A stretch of DNA of 64,000 nucleotides from Gulosibacter molinativorax. GTDB lineage: Bacteria; Actinomycetota; Actinomycetes; Actinomycetales; Microbacteriaceae. The stretch covers positions 310,001 to 374,000 of the forward strand of contig NZ_CP028426.1 in assembly GCF_003010915.2 (NCBI RefSeq). Reading direction: 5' to 3'. The notes beneath the pieces were generated by a model that saw only the letters and a program-made list of their open reading frames with translations, was not told the DNA's origin and made no database searches. Of the stretch, positions 8,461 to 21,498 are shown in pieces. Within the stretch, counting starts at the first letter, position 1. Each line of letters begins with the position of its first letter. The position numbers and the translations under genes were made by a program.

Positions 8461-10163
8461 GCCCCGAGCCGCAGCACCTCGCCCTGCCAGCGCTCCCGCA
8501 GCCACCGGTCGTGGCTCGCGATCACGACCGCCCCGGGGTAGTCGGGGATGGCGCGCTCGAGTTCCTCAGCGAGGGAGAGCGCGAGGTGGTTCGTGGGCTC
8601 GTCGAGCAGCAGCAACTCGGGAGGGTTCGCCACCAGCGCGGCGAGCGCGACCCGGCGGCGCTGCCCGTACGACAGCTCCGCAAGCGGAAGGCGCGCGGAT
8701 TCCGCATCGAGGAGCCCCAGCTCGGGGAGTGTCGGAGCACCGCCAGCCGAACCCGCCAAGCCCGTCGAACCCTCCACACGCGCCGCGCCTGCCGCATCTG
8801 TAGAACCCGCCGCACGGCCGCCGAGCCGCGCCCGGTACGCCTCCTGCGCGGGCATCGAGAGGTCCTCCCACTCGTCGTCCTGGGTGAGCATTCCCACCGT
8901 GCCGCGTCGGGTCACCGAACCCACATCGGGGTCCACCATCCCGGCGATAGCCCCGAGCAGCGTTGACTTGCCCGCGCCGTTCGGTCCCTCGATCAGGATG
9001 CGCGATCGCGGCTCGATCTTGAGCGATACCTCCTCGAGCCGCCCGGTGACCGCGACGTGCTCGAGCACGGCTACGGGGTCCTTCTGCCGACGCCGTGCCT
9101 CGCCAAACCCTGCGAATTGCAGCGGCCGGGGTGGCGCCTGAACGGGGGAGCGGTCGAGCTCGGCAAGGCGATTGCGTGCCTGCCGCAATCGGCCACCGAC
9201 CGTCTTCGCCGCTCGATCCGCCTCAAACTTCGCGGCGATCCGCGACTCGCCGCGCGGCCGAGACGTGTGGAACACGTTTCGTGCGTCGACCTCGAGGATG
9301 TGTTCGAGGCGGGCGCGCTCATCCTCCTGCGCCTCGTAGCTACGCTGCCACAGGAGTCGGTCGGAATCGCGAGCCGAGAGATAGTCGCTAAACGATCCCG
9401 TGTAGCGCCGTCCCTGGATGAGTCCATCGCCAGGGCCGCCCGGCCCAAACGCGACGTCGAGATCGACAATGCCGGTGACCACCGCATCCAGGAAAGCCCG
9501 ATCGTGGCTCGCGACGAGGACGGGCCCTCGCCAGCGCGCGAGTTCGCCCTCGAGAAACGCGACTGCGTCGTCATCCAGATGGTTCGTGGGCTCGTCCAGG
9601 ATGAGTGCGGTCGGGCGCGTGAGTAGCAGCGCGGCGATCGACAGCCGACGCCGCTGACCGCCCGAAAGCTCAGAGAGCACTTGCGTCCGGTCAATGCGGT
9701 CGAGCCCGAGACCGGCGAGGACGGCCTCGATGCGCGCGTCCAGCTGCCAGAGGCCCTCGCGCTCGGCGTCAATGAGCGCCCGCTCGTATTCGTCGGCGGC
9801 CTCGGGCTCATCGAGCCGCGCCGCCGCAGTTTCGATGCGTGCGCCGATGGCGCGAACGGGGGCCACGGCGTCTTCGATGATGTCGTGGAGCGTGATCGAC
9901 GCCTGCGGCTCGAGCTCCTGCGTGAGCGCGCCGAGCGAGCTCGGCACGGCAATGTTGCCGGTGACGGACTGCGCATCGAGGGTGCCGGCAACGAGCGAGA
10001 GGAGCGTCGATTTCCCGGAACCGTTGGCACCAATGAGCCCGATGCGCTCACCGGGCGAGACGGTGAGGGAGACATTGTCGATGACTCGGCGAGTGCCGCG
10101 AAGGACGCTCGCGCCGTCAAGACGAATATGGGCAGCGGAAGTGTACTGAAGTGTGTGGGTCAA
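8457..10163 (-). CDS. ABC-F family ATPase (ribosome-associated; possible antibiotic-resistance type)
   Basis: Two fused ATP-binding cassettes and no membrane segments, the hallmark of ABC-F proteins, which act on the ribosome in translation or ribosome protection. Cassette 1 has Walker A GANGSGKST (residues 45-53), signature LSGGQ (166-170) and Walker B ILDEPTNHL (188-196). Cassette 2 has GPNGAGKST and LSYGQ. The interdomain linker is charged (DRAAKTVGGRLRQARNRLAEL). The TTG start at 10163 has GAGGA upstream. Upstream lie a promoter, a tiny ORF and a terminator-like hairpin, suggesting induction by translation inhibitors. Housekeeping EttA-like function is the alternative; a 15-25 residue Gly/Ala/Thr-rich low-complexity insert in cassette 2 is unusual. 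Confidence 0.9.
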   Translation of the reverse strand: MTHTLQYTSAAHIRLDGASVLRGTRRVIDNVSLTVSPGERIGLIGANGSGKSTLLSLVAGTLDAQSVTGNIAVPSSLGALTQELEPQASITLHDIIEDAVAPVRAIGARIETAAARLDEPEAADEYERALIDAEREGLWQLDARIEAVLAGLGLDRIDRTQVLSELSGGQRRRLSIAALLLTRPTALILDEPTNHLDDDAVAFLEGELARWRGPVLVASHDRAFLDAVVTGIVDLDVAFGPGGPGDGLIQGRRYTGSFSDYLSARDSDRLLWQRSYEAQEDERARLEHILEVDARNVFHTSRPRGESRIAAKFEADRAAKTVGGRLRQARNRLAELDRSPVQAPPRPLQFAGFGEARRRQKDPVAVLEHVAVTGRLEEVSLKIEPRSRILIEGPNGAGKSTLLGAIAGMVDPDVGSVTRRGTVGMLTQDDEWEDLSMPAQEAYRARLGGRAAGSTDAAGAARVEGSTGLAGSAGGAPTLPELGLLDAESARLPLAELSYGQRRRVALAALVANPPELLLLDEPTNHLALSLAEELERAIPDYPGAVVIASHDRWLRERWQGEVLRLGA

Positions 10164-10240
10164 GATGATTCCTCGTTGGAGCGCGCGCCGGTGCGCAGAA
10201 AAACCGCTCCGATAGTTGAATCACCCGCCGGGCAAGAGAA

Positions 10241-10263
10241 CGCCGCACCAAGAAAGGGCGGCG
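10241..10263 (-). terminator. Terminator-like hairpin in the ABC-F leader
   Basis: Read on the minus strand, a 6-bp GC stem (10263-10258 with 10246-10241) is followed by the T-rich stretch TTCTCTTG. It sits between the small leader ORF and the ABC-F start, where an attenuator would be expected. Flanking GC-rich sequence (10261-10280) offers competing pairings. Confidence 0.4.
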
Positions 10264-10285
10264 GCCGCGGACGCGGGTGGGGGAC

Positions 10286-10309
10286 CTAGTACAACTTCAT
10301 GCGCTCCAT
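10286..10309 (-). CDS. Short leader ORF (MERMKLY, or leaderless MKLY) before the ABC-F gene
   Basis: On the minus strand ATG at 10309 opens a 7-codon ORF ending in TAG at 10286-10288. A promoter fit (TTGGCC at 10336-10331, 17-nt spacer, TACGAT at 10313-10308) would place the transcript start close to the internal ATG at 10300, giving a leaderless MKLY. A short ORF between the promoter and an ABC-F gene is the usual layout of ribosome-stalling attenuators. No homology can be claimed for so short a peptide. Confidence 0.4.
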   Translation of the reverse strand: MERMKLY

Positions 10310-10336
10310 CGTACGCACAAATTCGGGCCGGGCCAA
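10308..10336 (-). promoter_or_regulatory. Promoter of the ABC-F gene
   Basis: Minus strand: -35 TTGGCC (10336-10331), 17-nt spacer, -10 TACGAT (10313-10308). Transcription would start near 10300, about 137 nt before the TTG start codon, leaving room for the leader ORF and hairpins. Confidence 0.5.
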
Positions 10337-10478
10337 GTGGCCGCCAACCATGAACCATTCTTCGCCCAAACTTGGACTGACTCACTCAGATCGAATCGAC
10401 TACGCTAATTTCAGAGACGAACTGGCATAGTTTTTCTCCCGTACCTAGTACTCCGATAGTTCCGCGTAGTTGCCTTTA

Positions 10479-10515
10479 TCGGCAGCATGAACACTCCGTG
10501 TTACTGCAATTGCCG
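10479..10515 (+). promoter_or_regulatory. Hairpin in the leader of the beta-glucoside PTS operon
   Basis: CGGCA (10480-10484) pairs with TGCCG (10511-10515), with inner GCAG/CTGC and ACAC/GTGT arms. The segment TGTTACTGC (10499-10507) recalls part of the RNA target of BglG/LicT antiterminators, but the match is partial and no clear terminator follows. It ends about 80 nt before the PTS start. The rest of 10340-10595 shows nothing further that I can name. Confidence 0.3.
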
Positions 10516-10596
10516 AGTGGATTGTGGGCGTTTTCTTTCCGGTGACCCGCGGCAGCGGTGTCCAGGCTGTATCCAAACGGCAGTGAGGAAAAGAAA

Positions 10597-14842
<4,246 letters not shown>

Positions 14843-14850
14843 GGAACCCG

Positions 14851-14856
14851 TAGAAT
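14851..14856 (+). promoter_or_regulatory. -10 box of miaB (leaderless)
   Basis: TAGAAT ends 9 nt before the ATG at 14866; no Shine-Dalgarno lies between them. Confidence 0.55.
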
Positions 14857-14865
14857 TGGGGGATT

Positions 14866-16419
14866 ATGACCGATTCCGCCACCATCATTAAGCCCTCGCC
14901 TGCCGCCATCGGACCAGACGGTGCGCCTCGTAGCTTCTACGTGCGCACGCTGGGCTGCCAGATGAACGTGCACGACTCCGAGCGAATCACCGGTTCGCTG
15001 CTCGCGGCTGGGTACGTCGAGTCGGACACTGAGGACGCGGACGTCGTGGTCATCAACACGTGCGCGGTGCGAGAGAACGCCGCGAACAAGCTCTACGGCA
15101 ACCTCGGCCAGCTCGCGAGCCGTAAGCGTGAGCACGAGGGGATGCAGATCGCCGTCGGCGGCTGCCTCGCGCAGATGGAACAGCGCAAGATCGTCGAGAG
15201 GGCGCCGCAGGTGGATGTCGTGTTCGGCACCCACAATATGGGCTCGCTACCGACGCTGCTCGAGCGCGCCAGACACAACGCCGAGGCCGAGGTCGAGCTC
15301 CTCGAGGCGCTCGAGACGTTCCCCTCGACCCTGCCGACCAAGCGCGAGTCGACCTATTCGGGTTGGGTCTCGATCTCGGTGGGCTGCAACAACACGTGCA
15401 CGTTCTGCATCGTGCCCGCGCTTCGCGGCAAGGAAAAGGACCGCCGACCCGGCGAGATCCTCAACGAGGTGCAGGCGCTGGTAGACCAGGGCGCGATCGA
15501 GGTCACGCTGCTCGGCCAGAACGTCAACTCCTACGGCGTCGAGTTCGGCGACCGCCAGGCGTTCTCGAAGCTGCTGCGAGCGTGCGGCGAGATCGAGAGC
15601 CTCGAGCGGGTTCGCTTCACGAGCCCCCACCCGGCCGCATTCACCGACGACGTCATCGACGCGATGGCCGAGACGCCGAACGTCATGCCGCAGCTCCACA
15701 TGCCGCTGCAGTCCGGCTCCGATCGGGTGCTGCGCGCAATGCGCCGGTCCTATCGCTCGAAGAAGTTCCTCGGCATCCTCGAGCGCGTGCGCGACAGGAT
15801 GCCGCACGCATCCATCACTACCGACATCATCGTGGGCTTCCCTGGCGAGACCGACGAGGACTTCGAAGACACGATGCGCGTCGTCGAGGCCTCGCGGTTC
15901 TCGAGCGCCTTTACGTTCCAGTACTCGATTCGGGAGGGCACGCCCGCCGCGACGATGCCGGATCAGGTCCCGAAGGAAGTCGTCCAGGAGCGCTTCGAGC
16001 GACTTCTCGAGCTGCAGAAGCGTATTTCGCTCGAGGAAAACCAGGCGCTAGTCGGGACGACGCAGCACGTTCTCGTCGCGGCCGACGAGGGCAAGAAGGA
16101 CGAGGCGACGCACCGACTCACGGGCCGCGCCGAGGACAACCGGCTCGTGCACTTTGCGGTGCCCGAAGGTTCTGACCTGCCTCGCCCGGGCGACGTCGTC
16201 ACGGTCGAGATCACCCGCGGAGCCCCGAGCCACCTCGTTGCCGACGGGCCGACCGGCGCGCCCCTGCGCATCCGCCGCACCCGCGCTGGGGACGCTTGGG
16301 ATGCAGCCCAGGCCGCATCCTGCGGCGCGCCGACTGACGCTCCGGCCGGCGGCGCGGTAAGCCTTGGGTTGCCGACGCTGCGCATCGGCGCGCCGTCCTC
16401 GCCCTCGAAGTGGCAGTGA
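14866..16419 (+). CDS. miaB: tRNA-2-methylthio-N6-dimethylallyladenosine synthase MiaB
   Basis: A radical-SAM methylthiotransferase that adds the 2-methylthio group to i6A37 of tRNAs, acting after MiaA. The N-terminal UPF0004 domain starts RTLGCQMN with cluster ligand C31, plus NTCAVRENA and GGCLAQ. The radical SAM cysteines are C174, C178 and C181 in [15 protein letters not shown] domain spans about 385-455. The last 50 residues form an Ala/Pro-rich tail beyond the usual end. The gene appears leaderless and overlaps miaA by 4 nt. Confidence 0.96.
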   Translation: MTDSATIIKPSPAAIGPDGAPRSFYVRTLGCQMNVHDSERITGSLLAAGYVESDTEDADVVVINTCAVRENAANKLYGNLGQLASRKREHEGMQIAVGGCLAQMEQRKIVERAPQVDVVFGTHNMGSLPTLLERARHNAEAEVELLEALETFPSTLPTKRESTYSGWVSISVGCNNTCTFCIVPALRGKEKDRRPGEILNEVQALVDQGAIEVTLLGQNVNSYGVEFGDRQAFSKLLRACGEIESLERVRFTSPHPAAFTDDVIDAMAETPNVMPQLHMPLQSGSDRVLRAMRRSYRSKKFLGILERVRDRMPHASITTDIIVGFPGETDEDFEDTMRVVEASRFSSAFTFQYSIREGTPAATMPDQVPKEVVQERFERLLELQKRISLEENQALVGTTQHVLVAADEGKKDEATHRLTGRAEDNRLVHFAVPEGSDLPRPGDVVTVEITRGAPSHLVADGPTGAPLRIRRTRAGDAWDAAQAASCGAPTDAPAGGAVSLGLPTLRIGAPSSPSKWQ

Positions 16420-17336
16420 CGAGCGAACTGATCGTCATCGGTGGGGCGACGGGAACCGGGAAGACTGGCCTGTCCCTCGCCGTCGCGGAGCTGCTTCGTG
16501 CACAGGGACGGGACGCCGAGATCGTTAACGCCGACGCGATGCAGTTCTATCGCGGCATGGACATCGGCACCGCGAAGCTACCGCCCGAGCAGCGCCGGGG
16601 CATCCCGCACCACCTCTTCGACGTGCTCGACGTGACCGAACCGGCGACGGTGGCGTGGTATCAGCCGCTCGCGCGGGAGACGATCACGGCGATCATCGAT
16701 CGCGGTGCCGTGCCGATTCTCGTCGGCGGCTCGGGGCTCTACATCGCGTCCGTGGTGTTCGACCTGCAGTTCCCCGGACGCGACCCCGAGGTGCGCGCCG
16801 AGCTCGAGCGCGAACTCGAGGAGTGGGGCGCCGGCATGCTCTACAAACGGCTGCGGGAATTCGATCCCGAGGCCGCGGCAAGAATCGATCCCAAGAACGG
16901 TCGACGCGTTGTCCGGGCGCTCGAGGTGATCCGCGTCACCGGCGAAAAATTCTCGGCGCAGCTCCCCGAGCAGGATGCGTGGTGGCGGCCGACCACGATG
17001 GTGCTGGCCGAGATGCCGCGCGAGGAACTCGTGCCGATTCTGGATGCGCGGGTCGTGACCATGTGGCGCGACGGTCTCGTGGGCGAAACGGCGGAGCTCC
17101 TCGAGGAAGGACTCGTGGAGTCCTCGACCGCGGGAAAGGCCATCGGCTATGCCCAGGCGGCCTGCCAGCTGCGCGGCGAGTTGTCCGAGGCGGACGCGAT
17201 CGCGCAGGCGCAGCTGCTCACCCGAAAGTACTCGCGTCGTCAGGTTTCGTGGTTTCGCCGATACGACACCGCGGTGCGGGTTCGCGGCGACGACCCGTGG
17301 GCCGCGAACCTGGTCATCGAGCACTTCGAGCGCTAG
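16416..17336 (+). CDS. miaA: tRNA dimethylallyltransferase MiaA
   Basis: Transfers dimethylallyl to A37 of tRNAs reading U-starting codons, giving the substrate of MiaB. P-loop [19 protein letters not shown] is near the N terminus, followed by [17 protein letters not shown] and the C-terminal RYSRRQ-type motif [13 protein letters not shown] prefer GTG 16416, which overlaps the miaB stop as GTGA with GAAG upstream; GTG 16410, two codons earlier, is the alternative. Product is about 306 aa. The order miaB-miaA-dapF is conserved in actinobacteria. Confidence 0.95.
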   Translation: MTSELIVIGGATGTGKTGLSLAVAELLRAQGRDAEIVNADAMQFYRGMDIGTAKLPPEQRRGIPHHLFDVLDVTEPATVAWYQPLARETITAIIDRGAVPILVGGSGLYIASVVFDLQFPGRDPEVRAELERELEEWGAGMLYKRLREFDPEAAARIDPKNGRRVVRALEVIRVTGEKFSAQLPEQDAWWRPTTMVLAEMPREELVPILDARVVTMWRDGLVGETAELLEEGLVESSTAGKAIGYAQAACQLRGELSEADAIAQAQLLTRKYSRRQVSWFRRYDTAVRVRGDDPWAANLVIEHFER

Positions 17337-17383
17337 CAGCCGCGTTCGTTCGCTGGCTGGACAAGCGCGACGCCCGCGCCGAA

Positions 17384-17389
17384 TACGAT
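17384..17389 (+). promoter_or_regulatory. -10 box of the dapF homologue (leaderless)
   Basis: TACGAT followed 6 nt later by the ATG at 17396, without a Shine-Dalgarno. Confidence 0.5.
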
Positions 17390-17395
17390 GGCGGT

Positions 17396-18274
17396 ATGCG
17401 GCACATCCAGTTCACGAAAGTCCACGCGCTCGGAAACGACCTGCTTGTGATCGTTGATCCGAGTAACTCGACCGAACTGACCTCGGAAGACATCGCGCAC
17501 TTGTGCGACCGTCACACCGGCATCGGCGCCGATGGCGTCGTCAGGGCGGTGCGTAGCGTGTCGATTCCGGAGGGCGAGCGCGCGCTTGCAGAGGTGCCGG
17601 AGGCCGAGTGGTTCATGGACTACGTCACCGCGACCGGGGCGACCGAGGCCTATAGCGCGAACGGACTTCGCGCGATGGCGAGGGTGCTCACCGAACTCAG
17701 CCTCGCGGAGCTCCCGACGGGCGAGACGCTGTCGATCGGCACGAGGGTCGGGGTGAAGGATGTGCAGCGCAATTCTACGGGCGGGTTCCAGGCCGACATC
17801 GGCCGCTGGCGACTCGTCGGCGGGGAGCCGCTCGTGCATGCGGCCGGCCTGCAGGTCGCTCGACCCGGGCTTGGCATCGAGGTGGGCATCCCCTACGTCG
17901 TCGTCGCGCTCTCGAGCGCCGAAGAACTCGAGACGCTCGACCTGCGCGAGGCCCCGGAAACGGAACCCGCGCATCCTGCCGGGCTGAGCATCGCGTTCGT
18001 GGTGCCCGAGGACCCGCTCGTCAAGAACGGCGTCGGGCAGGTGCGGATGCGCGTGTTCGAACGCGACCTCGGGGAGACCCAGTCGAGCGGCACGGGTGCG
18101 GCGGCCGTCGCGCTCGCGGTGCGCCACTGGGCCGGCGAAGGCGCGCCCCACCACTGGCGCGTGGCGTCGCCGGGCGGCGCAATGCAGGTGCGCATGTTCC
18201 CGACCGAGGAGGGCGAGCATCTCGGCGAGGCGGGGCCCGCCATGGTTGTCTTCGCGGGGACGACGACGCTCTAG
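17396..18274 (+). CDS. dapF: DapF-family protein lacking both catalytic cysteines
   Basis: By position after miaA, by length (292 aa) and by the two-lobed pattern (N-terminal FTKVHALGNDLLVIVD, C-terminal MRVFERDLGET), this belongs to the diaminopimelate epimerase family, which converts LL-DAP to meso-DAP. The catalytic residues are changed. The first active-site motif CGNG-x-R-C reads SANG-L-R-A (S87), and the second, ACGTG, reads SSGTG (S231). Substrate-contact motifs are also altered: NADGS reads TATGA and GNPH reads GIPY. The frame is intact and codon use is ordinary, so this is a maintained gene rather than a decayed one, but DAP epimerase activity is unlikely. Promoter is leaderless. Confidence 0.85.
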   Translation: MRHIQFTKVHALGNDLLVIVDPSNSTELTSEDIAHLCDRHTGIGADGVVRAVRSVSIPEGERALAEVPEAEWFMDYVTATGATEAYSANGLRAMARVLTELSLAELPTGETLSIGTRVGVKDVQRNSTGGFQADIGRWRLVGGEPLVHAAGLQVARPGLGIEVGIPYVVVALSSAEELETLDLREAPETEPAHPAGLSIAFVVPEDPLVKNGVGQVRMRVFERDLGETQSSGTGAAAVALAVRHWAGEGAPHHWRVASPGGAMQVRMFPTEEGEHLGEAGPAMVVFAGTTTL

Positions 18275-18338
18275 GAGATTTGGCCAGGGTTTCTACGGCC
18301 GGGGTACGCACTACCGGGTCGCACGCAAATTTCGCTCG

Positions 18339-18944
18339 CTAGAAGCGGGTGATGCGCAGGATACGGAAACCACCCGAGGTCGAGTGGCGTTCGACCTCGT
18401 AGTCGTCGCCGAGGGATGCGGCGAGTCGCTTTTGCAGTGAGTCCGCGCCGAGGTTCTTACCCACGACGAGCCAGGCCTCACCGCCCGGTGCAAGGCGGGG
18501 GAGCCAAGTCCCGAGCAGCTCGTCGAGCGCGGCCTTGCCGATACGGATCGGTGGATTCGACCAGATCACGTCGAAGGTGATGTCCGCGGGCACATCCTCG
18601 GACCTGCCGGCGTGGATGTTGTCGAGCGAGTGGCGCTTCGCGTTCTGCGCGGTCAGCTCGATCGCGCGCTCGTTGACGTCGATCGCCCAGACATCGAGGT
18701 CGGGGGACTCCAGGGCGAGGGCGAGGGCAATCGGGCCCCAGCCGCATCCAAGATCGAGCGCGTTGCCGCGGGTTGGCGGGGCCGGCACATCTTCGAGCAG
18801 GATGCGCGTGGCACGGTCGAGATGCTCACCCGAGAACACCGCGTTGGCGGTCGTGACCGTGAGCTCCCGCCCGCGTAGGTTCACGTCGATCTCACGTTTG
18901 CGCTCCTGGGCCTGCGGGTTCTCCGCAAAATAGTGTTCCGCCAT
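18339..18944 (-). CDS. RsmC-like class I methyltransferase (MTS domain)
   Basis: A 201-residue SAM-dependent methyltransferase. Motif I is LDLGCGWGPIAL (residues 63-74) and the catalytic motif IV is SNPPI (129-133), the N-P-P-[FYI] signature of N-methyltransferases acting on amino groups of bases. The single-domain layout resembles the C-terminal half of RsmC/RlmG, which modify guanine N2 in rRNA; actinobacteria commonly have such a short form. It is divergent from hflX with only 38 nt between starts and convergent with dapF. Confidence 0.82.
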   Translation of the reverse strand: MAEHYFAENPQAQERKREIDVNLRGRELTVTTANAVFSGEHLDRATRILLEDVPAPPTRGNALDLGCGWGPIALALALESPDLDVWAIDVNERAIELTAQNAKRHSLDNIHAGRSEDVPADITFDVIWSNPPIRIGKAALDELLGTWLPRLAPGGEAWLVVGKNLGADSLQKRLAASLGDDYEVERHSTSGGFRILRITRF

Positions 18945-18967
18945 GTCTAGAAAGGTATCGCAGCGGC

Positions 18968-18973
18968 TAAGCT
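18968..18973 (+). promoter_or_regulatory. -10 box of hflX (leaderless)
   Basis: TAAGCT ends 9 nt before the ATG at 18983; no ribosome-binding site is visible. Confidence 0.5.
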
Positions 18974-18982
18974 TGATCGAAC

Positions 18983-20641
18983 ATGCTCAATGATCCAAAC
19001 GACACACTGAACCCCACTTTCCACGAATCCGACGACCGCAGCGAAGCAATCGTCGATCGCGTTCTTTCTCGCGGGGAATCACGGCGGGCGAAAACAACGC
19101 TCTTTAGCGAAGGCCGCGCCGAGGCATTGCAAGACGACCGCGACACATCCTACGACTTCGACGTCGACGGTCTGCAGCTCGAGCGCGAGGAGCGCCGCTC
19201 GCTCCAGTTCGTCGAGAGCCTCTCGACCGAGCTCGAGGACGTCACCGAGGTCGAGAACCGCCAGATTCGACTCGAGAATGTCGTGCTGATCGGCGTCTAC
19301 CCGGCTGGCTCGCAGCAGGACGGCGAGACGTCGCTGCAGGAGCTCGCCGCGCTGTGCGAGACGGCGGGCGCCCGCGTACTGGAAGGCCTGCTGCAGCGCC
19401 GCCCGTACCCCGACCCCGCGACCTACCTCGGTCGAGGTAAGGCCGGGGAGCTCGCCGAGATCGTCGCCGAGACCGGCGCGGACACGGTCGTAGCCGACAC
19501 CGAGCTCGCGCCCTCGCAGCGACGCGCGCTGGAGGATGTCGTGAAGGTCAAGGTGATCGACCGCACCGCCGTGATCCTCGACATCTTCAGTCAGCACGCG
19601 AAGAGCCGCGAGGGTAAGGCCCAGGTCGAACTCGCGCAGTTGTCCTACCTCCTGCCGCGACTTCGCGGTTGGGGTGACTCGATGTCCCGCCAGGCCGGTG
19701 GCCAGGTTGGTTCCGCCGGAGCCGGTATGGGTTCCCGAGGCCCCGGTGAGACGAAGATCGAGCTCGACCGTCGCCGCATCCACACCCGCATGGCAAAGCT
19801 GCGCCGGGAAATCGCGGGGATGAAGACCGCGCGTGACACGAAGCGTGCGCGGCGCGACCGCAACGCGGTTCCTGCGGTGGCGATCGCTGGCTACACGAAC
19901 GCCGGCAAGTCCTCGCTGCTCAACCGCATCACGCGCGCGGGTGTGCTCGTCGAGAACCAGCTATTCGCGACACTGGACGCGACCGTGCGCCGGACCGAGA
20001 CTCCGGATGGCCGCCCGTACACAATGGCAGACACCGTGGGATTCGTGCGGAACCTCCCTCACCAGCTCGTCGAGGCGTTCCGTTCGACGCTCGAAGAGGT
20101 CGCGGATGCTGACGTGCTCGTCCACGTAGTAGACGCGGCGCATCCCGATCCCGCAGGGCAGATTCAGACCGTTCGCGAGGTCATCGGCGAAATCGACTCG
20201 CGGCACATACCCGAGCTGATCGTGTTCAACAAGGCCGACCTCATCGACCGCGACACGGAGATTGCTCTGCGGGGGCTCGAGCCGGATGCGGTGTTCGTGT
20301 CGGCGCGAACCGGCAGGGGCATCGACGAGCTGCTCGACCGCATCGCCGAGCTGCTGCCGATAGCCGAGATCGAGGTCGACCTCGTCGTGCCCTACGACCG
20401 CGGCGATATCATCTCAATGCTGCACGACGCTGGTGGCGTGGTGCGCGAGTCGCACGAGGCCGACGGCACGCACGTGCGCGCCCGGGTGCATCCTGACCAG
20501 CTCGGCTCGATCGAGCCGTTCCGCGTGGGTGGCAAGGGCGCGCCCGACCGACGCCGCCCAGATGTTCGGCACAAGCCGAACCTCGGTGCGCCGGAGCCCG
20601 CGCCGCGGAAGCTCGAGCTGCCGCGCCGCGAGCAGGCGTAA
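18983..20641 (+). CDS. hflX: GTPase HflX
   Basis: A ribosome-splitting translational GTPase that rescues stalled ribosomes under heat or antibiotic stress. The N-terminal HflX domain includes RPYPDPATYLGRGKAGEL and the glycine-rich GWGDSMSRQAGG. The G domain has G1 GYTNAGKS (303-310), G3 DTVGF and G4 FNKADL. At 552 aa it is longer than E. coli HflX because of an acidic N-terminal extension of about 90 residues, usual in actinobacteria. It converges with lexA. Confidence 0.95.
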   Translation: MLNDPNDTLNPTFHESDDRSEAIVDRVLSRGESRRAKTTLFSEGRAEALQDDRDTSYDFDVDGLQLEREERRSLQFVESLSTELEDVTEVENRQIRLENVVLIGVYPAGSQQDGETSLQELAALCETAGARVLEGLLQRRPYPDPATYLGRGKAGELAEIVAETGADTVVADTELAPSQRRALEDVVKVKVIDRTAVILDIFSQHAKSREGKAQVELAQLSYLLPRLRGWGDSMSRQAGGQVGSAGAGMGSRGPGETKIELDRRRIHTRMAKLRREIAGMKTARDTKRARRDRNAVPAVAIAGYTNAGKSSLLNRITRAGVLVENQLFATLDATVRRTETPDGRPYTMADTVGFVRNLPHQLVEAFRSTLEEVADADVLVHVVDAAHPDPAGQIQTVREVIGEIDSRHIPELIVFNKADLIDRDTEIALRGLEPDAVFVSARTGRGIDELLDRIAELLPIAEIEVDLVVPYDRGDIISMLHDAGGVVRESHEADGTHVRARVHPDQLGSIEPFRVGGKGAPDRRRPDVRHKPNLGAPEPAPRKLELPRREQA

Positions 20642-20687
20642 GCGACGGCCGCGACGCGGGTGAAAACGCGGCGAGGTCCTTGAGTAA

Positions 20688-20702
20688 GCGGGCGAAGCCC
20701 GC
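20688..20702. terminator. Hairpin between convergent hflX and lexA
   Basis: GCGGGC (20688-20693), loop GAA, GCCCGC (20697-20702). A compact perfect stem in the 140-nt convergent gap; T-tract is weak on both strands, so a role as terminator is plausible only. Confidence 0.4.
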
Positions 20703-20781
20703 TGTATCGAAAGGGCCGGTTGATTCGACACATATCGCTTCGCGATTCACGTGGCGACTTCGGGCATTTCTCGCCGGACTG

Positions 20782-21420
20782 CTACACCGAGCGCATGACG
20801 GCGACGACGCGGCCGAGGATCTCCGCCTCGTCGCCGAGGATGGGCTCGTACGCGCTGTTGCGCGGGAGTAGCCACGTGTGGCCGTCGCGCTGCCGGAATA
20901 CCTTCACCGTAGCTTCGCCGTCGAGCATCGCGGCCACAATTTCGCCGTTTTGCGCGACCTTCTGCTCGCGGACGACGACCCAGTCGCCATCGCAGATGGC
21001 AGCATCGATCATCGAGTCGCCCGAGACTTCAAGCATGAACAGGTCGCCGAGGCCGACGAGCTGTCGGGGGAGCGGGAGGACCTCTTCGACTTGCTGCTCA
21101 GCGGTGATGGGAATACCCGCGGCGATGCGCCCCACGAGCGGCACGAGGGCAGTCTCGGCGGGAATCCGTTCCTCGGTGGTGTCTGCCTGCTGAGGCTGGT
21201 AGAGCAACTCGATTGTTCGAGCCTGATTCGAATTGCGCCGCAGGTAGCCGTGTTTCTCGAGCTGGGCCAGCTGGTGCGAAACCGAGGATGAACTTGCGAG
21301 GCCGACCGCGTCGCCGATCTCGCGAATTGTGGGCGCGTAGCCCTGGCGATCGAGGTGATCGGCAATGTAGCCGACGATCGCTTCTTGCTTCTGCGTGAGG
21401 GGCTTAATCGTCGGTTTCAT
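20782..21420 (-). CDS. lexA: SOS repressor LexA
   Basis: Represses DNA-damage genes and is inactivated by RecA-stimulated self-cleavage. The winged-helix DNA-binding domain spans residues 1-70 ([23 protein letters not shown]). The cleavage bond is A101-G102 in GRIAAGIPI. The catalytic dyad is S136 (VSGDSM) and K173 (EATVKVF). GAGGAG precedes the ATG. A promoter with an SOS-like box on the -35 lies at 21499-21539, and a 12-codon ORF lies in the 5' leader. The pairing with a divergent LysM protein gene matches mycobacteria and corynebacteria. Confidence 0.98.
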   Translation of the reverse strand: MKPTIKPLTQKQEAIVGYIADHLDRQGYAPTIREIGDAVGLASSSSVSHQLAQLEKHGYLRRNSNQARTIELLYQPQQADTTEERIPAETALVPLVGRIAAGIPITAEQQVEEVLPLPRQLVGLGDLFMLEVSGDSMIDAAICDGDWVVVREQKVAQNGEIVAAMLDGEATVKVFRQRDGHTWLLPRNSAYEPILGDEAEILGRVVAVMRSV

Positions 21421-21435
21421 TTCGGGCTCCTCGGC

Positions 21436-21474
21436 TCAATTGCAGGGAAGGGCCGCCGAATGTCGGAGGCTCAT
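21436..21474 (-). CDS. Leader ORF (MSLRHSAALPCN) in the lexA 5' UTR
   Basis: On the minus strand AAGGAG (21486-21481) is followed after 6 nt by ATG (21474) and a 12-codon ORF ending in TGA at 21436-21438, 15 nt before the lexA ATG. Its ribosome-binding site is stronger than that of most genes here, so it is probably translated. Ribosomes ending here could reinitiate on lexA. No homology can be assessed at this size. Confidence 0.5.
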   Translation of the reverse strand: MSLRHSAALPCN

Positions 21475-21498
21475 GGTCTTCTCCTTATGTTGCTTCCG

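Noticed and set aside
17396..18274. dapF as a pseudogene
   Set aside because: The frame is full length, has its own promoter box and normal codon use; only active-site positions are changed.
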